Origin: an uncultured Pseudohongiella sp.
Lineage (GTDB): Bacteria; Pseudomonadota; Gammaproteobacteria; Pseudomonadales; Pseudohongiellaceae
Length of the DNA: 64,000 nucleotides
NCBI GenBank assembly: GCA_902591495.1
Contig: CACJAW010000002.1
Coordinates: forward strand, 1 to 64,000
Direction of reading: 5' to 3'
This document shows positions 47,473 through 57,325 of this stretch, piece by piece. The notes under the pieces were generated by a model. It was not told the origin of the DNA and did not search any database. It saw only the letters and a list, made by a program, of their open reading frames with translations. The stretch's first letter is position 1, and every line of letters begins with the position of its first letter. Both the position numbers and the translations under genes were made by a program.

Positions 47473-48123
47473 GTGAAGATGAAACTTTTTATTTTTTCTA
47501 TAGTGCTCATTACTGGAGATGTATTTGCTCAAGAGCCGCTGCAACCCAACATACTTGGCGAGTTAAATCTCTCGAGCCGAGTGGAGGAGGTTAAGGAATA
47601 TCATGGGGAAGTCAGAGACCTAAAGATCTTGGCGCCAACCCTTGCACCTGAAGAAATTGATCGTGCCGTTTTAAACAAGCTCATGCAAGAAATAGCTGAT
47701 AACCCAAAAATTACCGAAGAGAGATTAGGAGTCTCTTCAGAACAAATTGACGATATTTTTATCACAATATCCAATGCCAAAAGTTTCATTAACAATAATG
47801 AGATGGCTAACGTTAGAGCAATGTGCAATGCTTGGAACAGCTCAAATTTTAGGGATGATAAGAGAACACAAGAAGCGATTGACGCGTATAAGACTCGCGA
47901 TCAGTTTACGAAAAATTTTGTTGCAAAGTACTATCGGCTAGTATTATTTGACATCGAATCGCTGTTGCAACCATCTGAACAAGAAAGGTTTAATGCCTAT
48001 ATGAATGACCGTCGGCGACGGATGGCCACGTCCGGGGCAAGATCTTGGGGCTCTGTTGTTGAGAATATAAAAAGTGGTCGTGATGCTGTTAATTTTCATT
48101 GCCGAGTGAATAGAGACAAGTGA
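47473..48123 (+). CDS. Uncharacterised exported helical protein
   Basis: The 216-aa frame begins with GTG (or ATG two codons on). It has a signal peptide ending DVFAQE. The mature protein is mostly helical and charged, with APTLAPEEIDRAVLNKLMQEIADNPKITEE, ANVRAMCNAWNSS, a basic NDRRRRM and only two cysteines in the mature part (possible disulfide). I recognise no family. It is placed 25 bp after the amidohydrolase and overlaps the following crotonase frame if the GTG there is used. Function unknown. Confidence 0.65.
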   Translation: MKMKLFIFSIVLITGDVFAQEPLQPNILGELNLSSRVEEVKEYHGEVRDLKILAPTLAPEEIDRAVLNKLMQEIADNPKITEERLGVSSEQIDDIFITISNAKSFINNNEMANVRAMCNAWNSSNFRDDKRTQEAIDAYKTRDQFTKNFVAKYYRLVLFDIESLLQPSEQERFNAYMNDRRRRMATSGARSWGSVVENIKSGRDAVNFHCRVNRDK

Positions 48124-48131
48124 GGAGCGAG

Positions 48132-49001
48132 ATGAATAGTACCTGTTTTAATGTCAGTATCGAAAATAACATTGCGCATTTGGTGCTTAACAGACCTGAA
48201 AAGCGAAATAGTATGGTGCCGGAGTTTTGGGACGAATTACCCAAAATCATTCATAAAATTGACGAAGATTCATTGGCAAGAGTAATCGTTATTTCATCCA
48301 CTGGCCCTCATTTCACCTCAGGAATCGATACCTCTGTTTTTGGTAACCCTGAGAAAGTATCGGACAATTCGATGGAGCAGAAAAAACTCGATCGAGTAAA
48401 GGGAGCTAAACTTTATGACACCGTGAAGTACCTTCAACAAACCTTTTCTTGTTTGGAGAATAGTCGTGTTCCTGTTTTGGCTGCAATTCAAGGTGGCGCT
48501 ATTGGCGGTGGAGTTGATCTTATTACAGCCTGCGACATGCGCTACATGACCGAAGATGCTTTTCTTAGCATCTTCGAAATCAATATTGGAATGACGGCTG
48601 ACGTGGGCACTTTCCCACGGATAGCCAAGTTACTTCCGGAGGGCATAGCCAAAGAACTTGCCTACACTGGCAGAAGAATGTCTGCAAAAGAGGCTAAATC
48701 GCTTGGACTTGTGAACCAAATATTTCCCAATAAAGATGCGATGCTAAGCGGTGTAATGAAAATTGCAAAAGAAATCGCAAATAAGGCACCGCTCGCCATT
48801 TATGGAAGCAAAAGAATCATAAATTTTGCGAGAGACCACAGTACATCCGACGCGCTTGATTACATCGGAATATGGAACGCAAGCATGCTCCAACAAGACG
48901 AAATCGTTGAAGCAATGAATGCCAACAGAGAGGAGAGAGAAGCAGATTTTGTCGATTTACCGTCAAAGAGAAAGCAAATGGGTTCGGGTTTAACGGACTA
49001 A
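48132..49001 (+). CDS. Enoyl-CoA hydratase/isomerase (crotonase) family
   Basis: The 289-aa crotonase-fold protein shows NRPEKRNSM, SSTGPHFTSGIDTSVF (oxyanion-hole strand) and AIQGGAIGGGVDLITACDMRYM. The extended FLSIFEINIGMTADVGTFPRIAKLLPEG resembles delta3,5-delta2,4-dienoyl-CoA isomerases (ECH1) more than simple hydratases, because it carries an Asp in TADVGT. I chose ATG 48132, which has GAGGAG 4-6 bp upstream, rather than GTG 48120. It would act in breakdown of unsaturated acyl-CoAs in the cytoplasm. Confidence 0.9.
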   Translation: MNSTCFNVSIENNIAHLVLNRPEKRNSMVPEFWDELPKIIHKIDEDSLARVIVISSTGPHFTSGIDTSVFGNPEKVSDNSMEQKKLDRVKGAKLYDTVKYLQQTFSCLENSRVPVLAAIQGGAIGGGVDLITACDMRYMTEDAFLSIFEINIGMTADVGTFPRIAKLLPEGIAKELAYTGRRMSAKEAKSLGLVNQIFPNKDAMLSGVMKIAKEIANKAPLAIYGSKRIINFARDHSTSDALDYIGIWNASMLQQDEIVEAMNANREEREADFVDLPSKRKQMGSGLTD

Positions 49002-49082
49002 AAACAAATAACACGAGGTGTGGACATTTTGAGCTCGCGCTCTTACTCTTAGGCTATAAAACTACAAAAATAGAGTTTCCTC

Positions 49083-50156
49083 ATGACATCGCGAATTTTT
49101 CCCCTTAGTTCACTCATAAGCATTGTGACAGCATCTCTCCTTTTTACCTCTGGGATTTATGCTCAAGATACCAATTTAAATTCAGTCACAGTAACTCGTC
49201 TGCTGGATCAACCTATCATCAGACCTGACTTACATCCCAGCATTGGACAAAATATTCAAGGTCCCTCTTTAATAAGAGTACCGGAATGGGTAGAAGATCC
49301 TCTGGGCAAGTATTATCTATACTTCGCAGATCACAAGGGAAGATACATTAGGCTGGCATATTCGGATGAGCTAACTGGCCCATGGAAAATTCATGAGGCA
49401 GGCTCTCTACCCATTGAGCAATCTTATTTCGCGGCGACCCCCCCTCCAATCACAGATGAACAACTTGCCGAGTTAACTGCTGCGCGTAGCGGAGTTTCAG
49501 GATTAGGTTCACCGGTCTCACACGATCTAGCGCTTGAATTCACCATGCCTCATATTGCATCACCAGATGTGCATGTGGATAACGAAACACAAAATATCAT
49601 AATGTACTACCACGGGCTTGAGGGACCTGCTTTCCAGCACTCAAGAGTGGCAACTTCAAAGAACGGTATTGATTTTACTGCTCGCGAGGAGAATTTAGGC
49701 CGCAGTTATTTTCGAACATTTAAGTACAATGAAATGACTTACGCTTTAGCGATGCCTGGCCAGTTTTATCGATCGAAAGACGGATTTACAGACTTCGAGG
49801 AAGGACCGCGCCTCTTTGGTCCTAACATGAGACATTCGGCTGTTATTGTCCGCGATGATCACTTATACGTGTTTTGGACTCGAGTGGGGGACGCTCCAGA
49901 GAGTATACTTTTAAGCACGATTGATCTTCGTTCAGACTGGATGACTTGGAGCGAGTCTAAAGAAGTCATGGTATTAAAACCAGAGTTTGACTGGGAGGGT
50001 GCGAACGCGCCCGTTGAACCATCTGTGCGAAGCACAGCGTATGGACAGGTTAACCAGTTACGTGACCCAGCACTTTACGTAGAGGGTGACCAAATTTATT
50101 TGCTGTACGCTGTAGCTGGAGAGAGCGGCATAGCCTTAGCTCGCGTTAATTTTTAA
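49083..50156 (+). CDS. Exported five-bladed propeller protein (GH43/GH32-like)
   Basis: The 357-aa product has a signal peptide ending GIYAQD. The body shows blade signatures of GH43/GH32-type propellers: QGPSLIRVPEWVEDPLGKYYLYFADHKGRYIRLAYSD, SPDVHVDNETQNIIMYYHG and LRDPALYVEGDQIYLLYAV. Acidic residues at blade starts (AVEDP, SPDVH, LRDPA) could be catalytic but no standard triad is certain. A glycosidase or carbohydrate-binding role is inference. It is followed at 10 bp by the DUF1295 gene. Confidence 0.75.
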   Translation: MTSRIFPLSSLISIVTASLLFTSGIYAQDTNLNSVTVTRLLDQPIIRPDLHPSIGQNIQGPSLIRVPEWVEDPLGKYYLYFADHKGRYIRLAYSDELTGPWKIHEAGSLPIEQSYFAATPPPITDEQLAELTAARSGVSGLGSPVSHDLALEFTMPHIASPDVHVDNETQNIIMYYHGLEGPAFQHSRVATSKNGIDFTAREENLGRSYFRTFKYNEMTYALAMPGQFYRSKDGFTDFEEGPRLFGPNMRHSAVIVRDDHLYVFWTRVGDAPESILLSTIDLRSDWMTWSESKEVMVLKPEFDWEGANAPVEPSVRSTAYGQVNQLRDPALYVEGDQIYLLYAVAGESGIALARVNF

Positions 50157-50166
50157 GGCCTGATTT

Positions 50167-51039
50167 ATGATCAAACCACTCGTTGGAATAATTGTCATCC
50201 TGCTAATAAGTTCGGCACTTGTAGTTGCTGGAAGTCAAGGAAGTGTATACGTCCCTCGAGTGCCACTCTTTGCTATATGCGCAGGAATTGGTTTCATTCT
50301 TCATTGGTTGGTGTTTATTCCAAGCTATTACTATCAAACAGAGCATTATTTTGATCTAACCGGTTCCCTTTCTTATATCAGCGCAGTCACAGTTGCAGTT
50401 TTTATGCATCCTTTACTCGATTTGCGAGGACTGCTGATTGCAGTTTTGGTTGCCATTTGGGCCATTCGGTTGGGGAGCTTTCTGTTTTTGCGCGTTAAAA
50501 AAGCGGGGCAAGACAGAAGATTTACAGAGCTCAAAAAACGATTTTGGCGTTATCTATTTACATGGACACTTGGCGGTGCTTGGGTGTTTATCACCATGGC
50601 AGCAGCATTAGCCTCAATCACCTCAATGACGCAACGTCCCTTAGGTATTTGGGTCGGCATTGGATTGTTTTTGTGGCTAGTTGGGTTTTCAATTGAAGTT
50701 ATGGCTGATCGACAAAAGACGAAATTTAGAAATGAAGCTGACAATGCCGAAAAGTTTATCACTACTGGACTCTGGAGATATTCCCGACATCCTAATTACT
50801 TTGGAGAAATTGTTCTTTGGCTTGGTATCGCCATCATTGCCTATCCTACCCTCGTCGGTTGGCAATATGCGGCTCTTATCTCACCAATTTTCGTGACATT
50901 CTTGCTAGTCAAAGTGAGTGGAGTCAAACTTCTTGAAGAAAGTGGGCAAAAACGCTGGGGCTCAGATCCAACCTATCAAAAGTATGTTGCTAACACTTCC
51001 GTATTGTTTCCGCTGCCTAGTCGCGATGACTTGAACTGA
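50167..51039 (+). CDS. DUF1295 membrane protein (steroid 5-alpha-reductase-like)
   Basis: The 290-aa inner-membrane protein has about seven hydrophobic segments. The C-terminal signature FITTGLWRYSRHPNYFGEIVLWLGIA and the internal QDRRFTELKKRFWRY match DUF1295, related to isoprenylcysteine methyltransferases and sterol/steroid reductases. The RHPNYFGE motif binds the cofactor in homologues. Function in bacteria is mostly unknown. It begins 10 bp after the propeller gene. Confidence 0.9.
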   Translation: MIKPLVGIIVILLISSALVVAGSQGSVYVPRVPLFAICAGIGFILHWLVFIPSYYYQTEHYFDLTGSLSYISAVTVAVFMHPLLDLRGLLIAVLVAIWAIRLGSFLFLRVKKAGQDRRFTELKKRFWRYLFTWTLGGAWVFITMAAALASITSMTQRPLGIWVGIGLFLWLVGFSIEVMADRQKTKFRNEADNAEKFITTGLWRYSRHPNYFGEIVLWLGIAIIAYPTLVGWQYAALISPIFVTFLLVKVSGVKLLEESGQKRWGSDPTYQKYVANTSVLFPLPSRDDLN

Positions 51040-51098
51040 AAAAAAATAATCATAACAGCTCTCCCATAAAACCAAATAATAAAAGAGAATTACTCACC

Positions 51099-52703
51099 AT
51101 GCGAATTCACCTAAAGATGACAAAATTCATTCTAGCCTTTGTGATTTCATCAAGCCTTTTGTCTATTGCTAAGGCGCAAGATACGCCAAATTTACGAAGC
51201 GCCTGTCCACTACTTACTAATAATACTTTAGATTTGGAGAACACCACTATTTCCTCAGCAGAAATTGTCGAAGCAAATAGTTTTAGACAACCCGGGCGCG
51301 ATAGCAATTTGATGACCCCAGCTTTTTGCAGAGTTGTTGGCGTTACGGACCCTGCAATTAACTTCGAGGTCTGGTTACCATTAGATAACTGGAACGGTAA
51401 ATATAATGGTGTCGGAAATGGTGGAATGGCAGGAGTTATAAGTTACTCTGCGCTTGCGAGTGCTCTGACTAGGGGTTACGCAGCCGCAAGCACTGACACA
51501 GGTCATGATCAGAGCGCCGGTCTTTTCGATGCCTCGTGGGCGTCTGGTCGACAAGATCTAATTGAAGATTTCGGCCATCGGGCACTGCACCTTACCACCA
51601 TTAACGCCAAATCTATTACTCAAGCGTTTTACACAGAGCCGCCAAAGTATTCCTACTATACAGGCTGCTCAAAAGGTGGTCAGATGGGACTCATGGAGGC
51701 ACAACGCTACCCTGATGATTTCGATGGTATCGTTGCTGGGAATCCCGCGAATGACTGGACTCGATTTTACGCTGGCGCGCACCTCTGGTATTCATTAGCG
51801 ATGCTGGAAGATCAAGAGTCTTGGATTCCAAGATCGAAGCTACCTGCTTTTGGTAAGGCGGTAAATGAAGCTTGCGATGCACTTGATGGCATCGAGGATG
51901 GGATTTTACAAAACCCACTCGCATGTAATTTTGAACCATCCTCCATACAGTGCCCAGTGGGCACAGATAACAGCTCTTGCCTAACAGAAAAACAAGTTTC
52001 AGCCGTCGAAAAAATTTGGTCCGGAGTTAAAACTTCTGATGGCGACTTAATCTATCCAGGCTTGGTTCCTGGAGGTGAAGCTGATCCAGGTGGCTGGGGG
52101 CGGTGGGTAACTGGAGCTGAGCCTTTTACTTCACTTCACTGGCTAGGTGGGGAAGGATTTTTCAGATGGTTTGTATTCGATGATCCTGATTGGGACTTCA
52201 CGAGTTTTGATTTTGATAAAGATCTAGAATATGCCCTCCAAAAAGTAGGGAACTCCGTGGATTCAAACAATCCCGATTTAAGACGCCTGCGGGATAATGG
52301 CTCAAAGCTAATTGTTTATCATGGTTGGAGCGATCCAGATATATCCCCAGTTGCCTCAATCAATTATTACGAGAGTGTCGTTGGCACAATTGCAGATGAT
52401 ATGCGGGCTTCAAGCTATTCGACCGCGCTCAATAGGACACAAAACTTCTTTCGTTTATTCATGGTCCCTGGAATGGGTCACTGCTCTGGCGGACCAGGTC
52501 CAGATCGATTTGATGCGCTCTCTGCGCTTGAGAACTGGGTGGAGAATGGTATTGCACCAGATTCTCTCAAAGCTTCTAAGGTGGTAAATGGAGAAGTGAC
52601 CCGCAGCAGACCGCTCTGCGTTTACCCAGAGGTTGCCACGTACTCTGGCCGAGGGAGCACAGATGAAGCGGAAAATTTCTACTGCGCCGCTCCATCACTT
52701 TAA
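51099..52703 (+). CDS. Tannase/feruloyl esterase family protein
   Basis: The 534-aa exported esterase has a signal peptide ending AKAQDT. The fold is the tannase alpha/beta-hydrolase. The CS-D-HC arrangement is visible: Cys190-Ser191 in GCSKGGQMGLMEAQRYPDDF, Asp in YHGWSDPDISP and His-Cys in VPGMGHCSGGPGPDRF, where the two Cys flank the Ser and His as a stabilising disulfide. Cys-containing lid loops follow (GTDNSSCLTEKQV). It would release phenolic or other acids from esters in the periplasm or outside the cell. An isolated plus-strand gene. Confidence 0.93.
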   Translation: MRIHLKMTKFILAFVISSSLLSIAKAQDTPNLRSACPLLTNNTLDLENTTISSAEIVEANSFRQPGRDSNLMTPAFCRVVGVTDPAINFEVWLPLDNWNGKYNGVGNGGMAGVISYSALASALTRGYAAASTDTGHDQSAGLFDASWASGRQDLIEDFGHRALHLTTINAKSITQAFYTEPPKYSYYTGCSKGGQMGLMEAQRYPDDFDGIVAGNPANDWTRFYAGAHLWYSLAMLEDQESWIPRSKLPAFGKAVNEACDALDGIEDGILQNPLACNFEPSSIQCPVGTDNSSCLTEKQVSAVEKIWSGVKTSDGDLIYPGLVPGGEADPGGWGRWVTGAEPFTSLHWLGGEGFFRWFVFDDPDWDFTSFDFDKDLEYALQKVGNSVDSNNPDLRRLRDNGSKLIVYHGWSDPDISPVASINYYESVVGTIADDMRASSYSTALNRTQNFFRLFMVPGMGHCSGGPGPDRFDALSALENWVENGIAPDSLKASKVVNGEVTRSRPLCVYPEVATYSGRGSTDEAENFYCAAPSL

Positions 52704-52856
52704 TCGAAATAATCTATGAGAGTATTCTTAACAAGAGTAGTGGTTCTCTATTCAGATAGACTTGACTTTCACGTTGAAGAAGCTCGTGGATTTATTACTC
52801 ACTTTTAACTGCATCCAAAAATTTAATTCCTAAAAAAAATCACGCGGTGGAAATAG

Positions 52857-54413
52857 ATGTCTTGGCAAAAAGAAATCAATGAAATAAAACATCGAGAGTC
52901 GCTAGCCAGAAGTATGGGTGGCGAAGAGAGAATCCAGAGACAGCATGAAAATGGACGACTGACCGTTCGCGAACGAGTAGAAAAATTAGTCGACAAAGAT
53001 AGCTTTCATGAAATCGGTGCTCTAGCAGGAAAAGCTAACTATGGTGAAGATGGTGAACTTCTGAATTTCGTCCCCTCAAATTTTGTTCTTGGGACCGCCG
53101 ATATAAACGGCCGACGAGTGGTTGTCGGAGGTGATGATTTTACAGTTCGCGGAGGCGCTGCAGACGCCAAGGTAGGCGATAAGTCGGGCTACGGAGAACG
53201 ATATGCTCTAGAAATGCGATTACCTTTAATTCGTCTAGTCGATGGCAGTGGTGGCGGTGGCAGCGTAAAAACACTGGAGATGGCGGGTCATTCTTATGTT
53301 CCCGCGCTTAAAGGACTCGAAACTACGATGCAGCTGATGGGCGTGGTTCCGGTTGTATGCGCCTGCATGGGCTCTGTAGCAGGCTTAGGCGCTGTCAGAG
53401 TTACGATTTCTCACTTCTCTTTGATGATAAAAGGATCTAGTCAACTGTTTGTAGCGGGACCTCCAGTAGTTGAAAGGGGATTTGGGAAATCTGTTGAAAA
53501 AAATGAACTCGGTGGATCCCATATTCACACTAGTTTAAGCGGAGCCGTGGATAACGAAGTCGATTCCGAAGACGACGCGTTCAAAGTTATAAAAGATTTC
53601 CTTTCCTACTTACCTCAAAACGTTTGGCAAATGCCTCCCATCGTTCCAAACGATGACCCCTCTGACAGGCGAGACGAATCGCTTCTCTCAGTTATACCGA
53701 GAGAACGCCGACAGATGTACGAGATACGAGAGGTAATCGACTCGATATGCGACAAGGAATCATTCTTTGAAATAAACCCGGGTTACGGGAAATCCCTTGT
53801 CGTAGGTCTGGCAAGAATAAAAGGTCATGCAGTGGGCTTGATGGCAAATGATACCTACTTTGATGGTGGAGCCGTTACGGCCACAGCGTCAGAAAAGATG
53901 ATGCGTTTTGTAGATCTCTGCGATACTTTCCATTTACCAATGATCAACTTGGTTGATAATCCAGGATTCTTAATTGGCGTTAAAGCTGAAGAAGAAGGAA
54001 CCGTGCGTTTGGGAAGTCGCGCGCTGATGGCCGTTTACCAAACGACTATACCCTGGGTCTCTATTATCATTCGGCGCTGCTATGGAGTTGCTGGAGGCGG
54101 TCATGGTAGGGACGGATTAAATCTCCGGTATGCATGGCCCTCTGCCGATTGGGGCTCACTACCTATTGAGGGCGGCGTACAAGCTGCTTACCGACGCGAT
54201 ATCGAAGCAGCTGACGATCCAAAAGCGCGCCGAAGAGAGCTCGAAGATATGCTTGAGGAATTTAGGTCCCCTTTGCGTACAGCTGAAGCTTTTGGAATTG
54301 AGGAGATAATTGATCCGCGCGATACGAGACCAATCCTATGCGACTGGGTAAGTCTTGCTTATGAGATTTTGCCAACCCAGCTGGGACCGAAGTCTCGAAC
54401 CCCTCGTCCTTAA
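52857..54413 (+). CDS. Acyl-CoA carboxylase carboxyltransferase (beta) subunit
   Basis: The 518-aa product has the two crotonase-like halves of biotin-dependent carboxyltransferases. The N-half has RLTVRERVEKLVDKDSFHEIG, DDFTVRGGAADAK and LVDGSGGGGSVKTLE. The C-half has MANDTYFDGGAVTATASEKMMRFVDLCDTFHLPMINLVDNPGFLIG. It transfers CO2 from carboxybiotin to an acyl-CoA (propionyl-, methylcrotonyl- or geranyl-CoA type). The biotin-carboxylase/biotin-carrier subunit is not next to it, so it must be encoded elsewhere. GGTGG before the ATG serves as ribosome binding site. Confidence 0.93.
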   Translation: MSWQKEINEIKHRESLARSMGGEERIQRQHENGRLTVRERVEKLVDKDSFHEIGALAGKANYGEDGELLNFVPSNFVLGTADINGRRVVVGGDDFTVRGGAADAKVGDKSGYGERYALEMRLPLIRLVDGSGGGGSVKTLEMAGHSYVPALKGLETTMQLMGVVPVVCACMGSVAGLGAVRVTISHFSLMIKGSSQLFVAGPPVVERGFGKSVEKNELGGSHIHTSLSGAVDNEVDSEDDAFKVIKDFLSYLPQNVWQMPPIVPNDDPSDRRDESLLSVIPRERRQMYEIREVIDSICDKESFFEINPGYGKSLVVGLARIKGHAVGLMANDTYFDGGAVTATASEKMMRFVDLCDTFHLPMINLVDNPGFLIGVKAEEEGTVRLGSRALMAVYQTTIPWVSIIIRRCYGVAGGGHGRDGLNLRYAWPSADWGSLPIEGGVQAAYRRDIEAADDPKARRRELEDMLEEFRSPLRTAEAFGIEEIIDPRDTRPILCDWVSLAYEILPTQLGPKSRTPRP

Positions 54414-54429
54414 AAAATATCCTTTACCT

Positions 54430-56037
54430 TTATCGATTGTCCAAAAAAATCTTCTCCATTCGATCTAGTTGCTCCTTACGAGGATGAACCGAAGCCCTCA
54501 CATCTTCATCAAAAATTTGAACGACGTCAGCAGAAGAGTTATAGGTCGGCCATTCTGGGAGACCTGGTCCGTTAGGATTTCCATTTCTTGCAAAATTTAC
54601 CCAATATTCAGCTATTGTGTCTGATAATTTATGATCTATGTCATCCCAGCCCAGACCGACGAAATCTAAATTGTTAAAAACATACGCCAGCTCACCAGAA
54701 TGATAAGCACCAAGAGTTCGCTGCCCTCCATCACCATTTAAATCTTTTTTCTCTGGGACGTAGAGTCTAAATACCGGTGCAGGTCGGGTAAAGTAATAGA
54801 CATAAGCATCGTTTCCGCGAGACTCTACCAACCTCCCCCACATTCGAGAGGATAGGATGAAGCCGTTATCACCATTAATAATCTTTTGCGCACTCAGAGG
54901 AGAATCTGAAATCTCATCTTTATAGGCCTCTTGAACTTGAGATGACTGTTTCCCGAACACACGGTCCAGATAGTTTTCAAGTTCCTCTTTGGAAATCTCT
55001 GAAGCCAGATGTGATAGACCAAAGTACTCGTCTGCTAACCCACCCACCATAACGTTAATTTGATTCTGCTGGCCATCTTTTAGCAAATCATAAGGTCTTT
55101 CGGGAATAACCCAGCCGTCGACTAAAGGTCCTCCTCCTGAGCCGGCAGTTCCCATCGCAGCAACGATTTGATCTGGCGGGACGTCTCGCATCTCCTCCAA
55201 TGCATTCGCACCTAAGCCTCTAATACCAAGGGCACTCGCAAAATTTTGGCCACTTTCATGACCTCCCGCCGGCAATGTTCTTGACGTTTTTATGCAACCA
55301 GGCGATTGCCCAATTACCCCATCAACTAACCCCTCAGACAAAGGCGAAGACATAATCAAGCAAACATCGGTACCACCTGCTGACTGACCGAAAATTGTGA
55401 CCTTATCCGGATCGCCCCCGAAGCCTTCAATGTTGCTTTGCACCCACCTAAGAACTTCGATCTGATCAAGAATCCCATACATACCGCTGGAGTTATTTTC
55501 TGACTCACTAGTAAGAGCAGGATGTGCAAGGAAACCAAAGGCACCCAAACGATAGTTCGCCGTGACGACAACAGCGCCTCTCTTGGCCAGATTGGAACCA
55601 TCAAAAATTAGAGGTCCACCATGCCCAGCCGTGTTTCCACCGCCATGAAACCAAACCATCACGGGCAAGTCTGCATCAGACCCATCAGAACCAGTGAACA
55701 CATTCAGATAGAGGCAATCTTCAGACCTATTTAAATTCCCACGAGCATATACCGATGCATCTGAATTTCGTGCCTGCCAGCAAGCTGCACTCACACGATC
55801 CGCTTCTCTCACTCCAGCAAAGGGTATGGCTGGCGATGGGGGTTTCCATCGTAAATCACCCACGGGTGGAGCAGCATAACCAATGCCCTGAAAAACTGTT
55901 ACCTTCTCATCAACTGGAGAAATATGACCTCGATAAGTGCCACTGTCGGTAGCCACGTCAGTTAATTGACCAAATACCAAGTTTGATATTGTCAGAGTCA
56001 ATATATGGATCAAACATACTCTCTTCAGACGAAACAT
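54430..56037 (-). CDS. Exported type-B carboxylesterase
   Basis: The 535-aa alpha/beta-hydrolase has a signal peptide (LIHILTLTISNLVFGQ). The esterase motifs are in order: the oxyanion segment VMVWFHGGGNTAGHG, the nucleophile elbow VTIFGQSAGGTDV (GxSxG), an ADEYFG acidic stretch and GAYHSGELAYVF, with the catalytic His. The real start is ATG 56037, preceded by GGAGGA 7 bp upstream; the longer frame begins with a GTG that overlaps that ribosome binding site. It is probably co-transcribed with the sugar dehydrogenase upstream. Confidence 0.93.
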   Translation of the reverse strand: MFRLKRVCLIHILTLTISNLVFGQLTDVATDSGTYRGHISPVDEKVTVFQGIGYAAPPVGDLRWKPPSPAIPFAGVREADRVSAACWQARNSDASVYARGNLNRSEDCLYLNVFTGSDGSDADLPVMVWFHGGGNTAGHGGPLIFDGSNLAKRGAVVVTANYRLGAFGFLAHPALTSESENNSSGMYGILDQIEVLRWVQSNIEGFGGDPDKVTIFGQSAGGTDVCLIMSSPLSEGLVDGVIGQSPGCIKTSRTLPAGGHESGQNFASALGIRGLGANALEEMRDVPPDQIVAAMGTAGSGGGPLVDGWVIPERPYDLLKDGQQNQINVMVGGLADEYFGLSHLASEISKEELENYLDRVFGKQSSQVQEAYKDEISDSPLSAQKIINGDNGFILSSRMWGRLVESRGNDAYVYYFTRPAPVFRLYVPEKKDLNGDGGQRTLGAYHSGELAYVFNNLDFVGLGWDDIDHKLSDTIAEYWVNFARNGNPNGPGLPEWPTYNSSADVVQIFDEDVRASVHPRKEQLDRMEKIFLDNR

Positions 56038-56085
56038 ATCTGTCTCCTCCACTTTTAAGTAAAAATCAAACCAATCAAGGGTTAA

Positions 56086-57297
56086 TTAGAGCACAGGTTC
56101 AAGTATGAGCAGTGCTCCATCTTCTTCGTCAACCAGAACATAAAGCTTACCATCTGGGCCTTGTTGAATATCTGTGATCCTAGACTTGAGCTCTCTTAAT
56201 ATTCCCTCTCGGCGGATTTCTTCACCCCTGCTGTTAAAAACGACTCGCTCAACATGACCGGTACCTGGTATTCGCCCCTCCATCATGGAACCGACGAATA
56301 GATTGTTCTGCCACTCTGGAAACTTGTCGCCTGAATAAAAAGTGATGCCAGACGGAGCAATAGATGGCCACCAGATGACGTAAGGCTGCTCAAAATCATC
56401 CGACCATTGAGAGTCACTTACCCAATCACCACGGTATTGTCTGCTGTATGAGACGAGAGGCCAGCCATAGTTGCTTCCTTTTGTAATAATATTTGCCTCA
56501 TCGCCTCCCTGAGGTCCATTCTCGGTCGCCCATAGCTCCCCAGTTATGGGATGGTAATCAAGCCCAATTATATTTCGATGACCAACTGTAAAAACTTCAG
56601 GTAGATACTCGCCTGTGTCAATAAACGGATTATCTTCAACCGGCGTGCCGTCGTCATTTAACCTTAGTAATTTACCCAGATGCACCGAGGGGTCTTGGGC
56701 GTATTCGCCATACCCTGCATACATATATGCACCACCTAGCGACATTAAGAGCTTTTTATCAGGCGTAAACATCAGTTTAGACGCAGCAATCCCCCGATCG
56801 AGACCCTGCGCCTGAAAAATTTCTGTGACATCCGCAAGTCGATCCTCCATGAGTCGAGCGCGAATCAAAACCACCACCCTCTCTTCTTCTCCATCCACCA
56901 CAATTCGTTTGTGATGAGTAAGATAAATTGTACGATCGTCGTCCGGATGAAAAGCAACATCCATCAATCCAGAGCGAAATTCTCCTGTATAAATCTCAGG
57001 AACTCCGCTTATATCCTCTTCAATCAGTTTCCCGTCTCTAATAAGCCTAAGCTTTCCCGTATAACGTTCAGTCACCAAGATATCGCCGTTATCTCTAAAA
57101 GCCATTGAGAACGGATTCTCCAGACCCTTGATCGGCACGACTCTCACTTGATCAACATCAAAGGTATTAACTAAAAACGGCACACCCGCATTATAGGAAT
57201 GCTGAACATCAGTGGCCTGTTGTGCAGAAACAATCCCATTTCCTATGCAGGTAATGTTCAAGAGGAGTAATAATTTTAAACGCAGTGTTTTAGTCAT
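56086..57297 (-). CDS. PQQ-dependent sugar dehydrogenase (YliI/Gdh-B-like)
   Basis: The 403-aa exported protein has a signal peptide (MTKTLRLKLLLLLNITCIGNGIVSAQQ). The six-bladed propeller fold of soluble glucose dehydrogenase/aldose sugar dehydrogenase (Asd) is recognised from GLENPFSMAFRDNGDILVTERYTGKLRLI, GRLMDVAFHPDD-like and YHPITGELWATENGPQGGDEANI. It would oxidise aldose sugars, donating electrons to PQQ. The ATG at 57297 has AAGG 7 bp upstream; the longer frame to 57357 overlaps the DUF3500 gene and is not needed. Confidence 0.9.
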   Translation of the reverse strand: MTKTLRLKLLLLLNITCIGNGIVSAQQATDVQHSYNAGVPFLVNTFDVDQVRVVPIKGLENPFSMAFRDNGDILVTERYTGKLRLIRDGKLIEEDISGVPEIYTGEFRSGLMDVAFHPDDDRTIYLTHHKRIVVDGEEERVVVLIRARLMEDRLADVTEIFQAQGLDRGIAASKLMFTPDKKLLMSLGGAYMYAGYGEYAQDPSVHLGKLLRLNDDGTPVEDNPFIDTGEYLPEVFTVGHRNIIGLDYHPITGELWATENGPQGGDEANIITKGSNYGWPLVSYSRQYRGDWVSDSQWSDDFEQPYVIWWPSIAPSGITFYSGDKFPEWQNNLFVGSMMEGRIPGTGHVERVVFNSRGEEIRREGILRELKSRITDIQQGPDGKLYVLVDEEDGALLILEPVL

Positions 57298-57325
57298 CTC
57301 GCCGCCTTGGAATAGTAGAGGTTTA

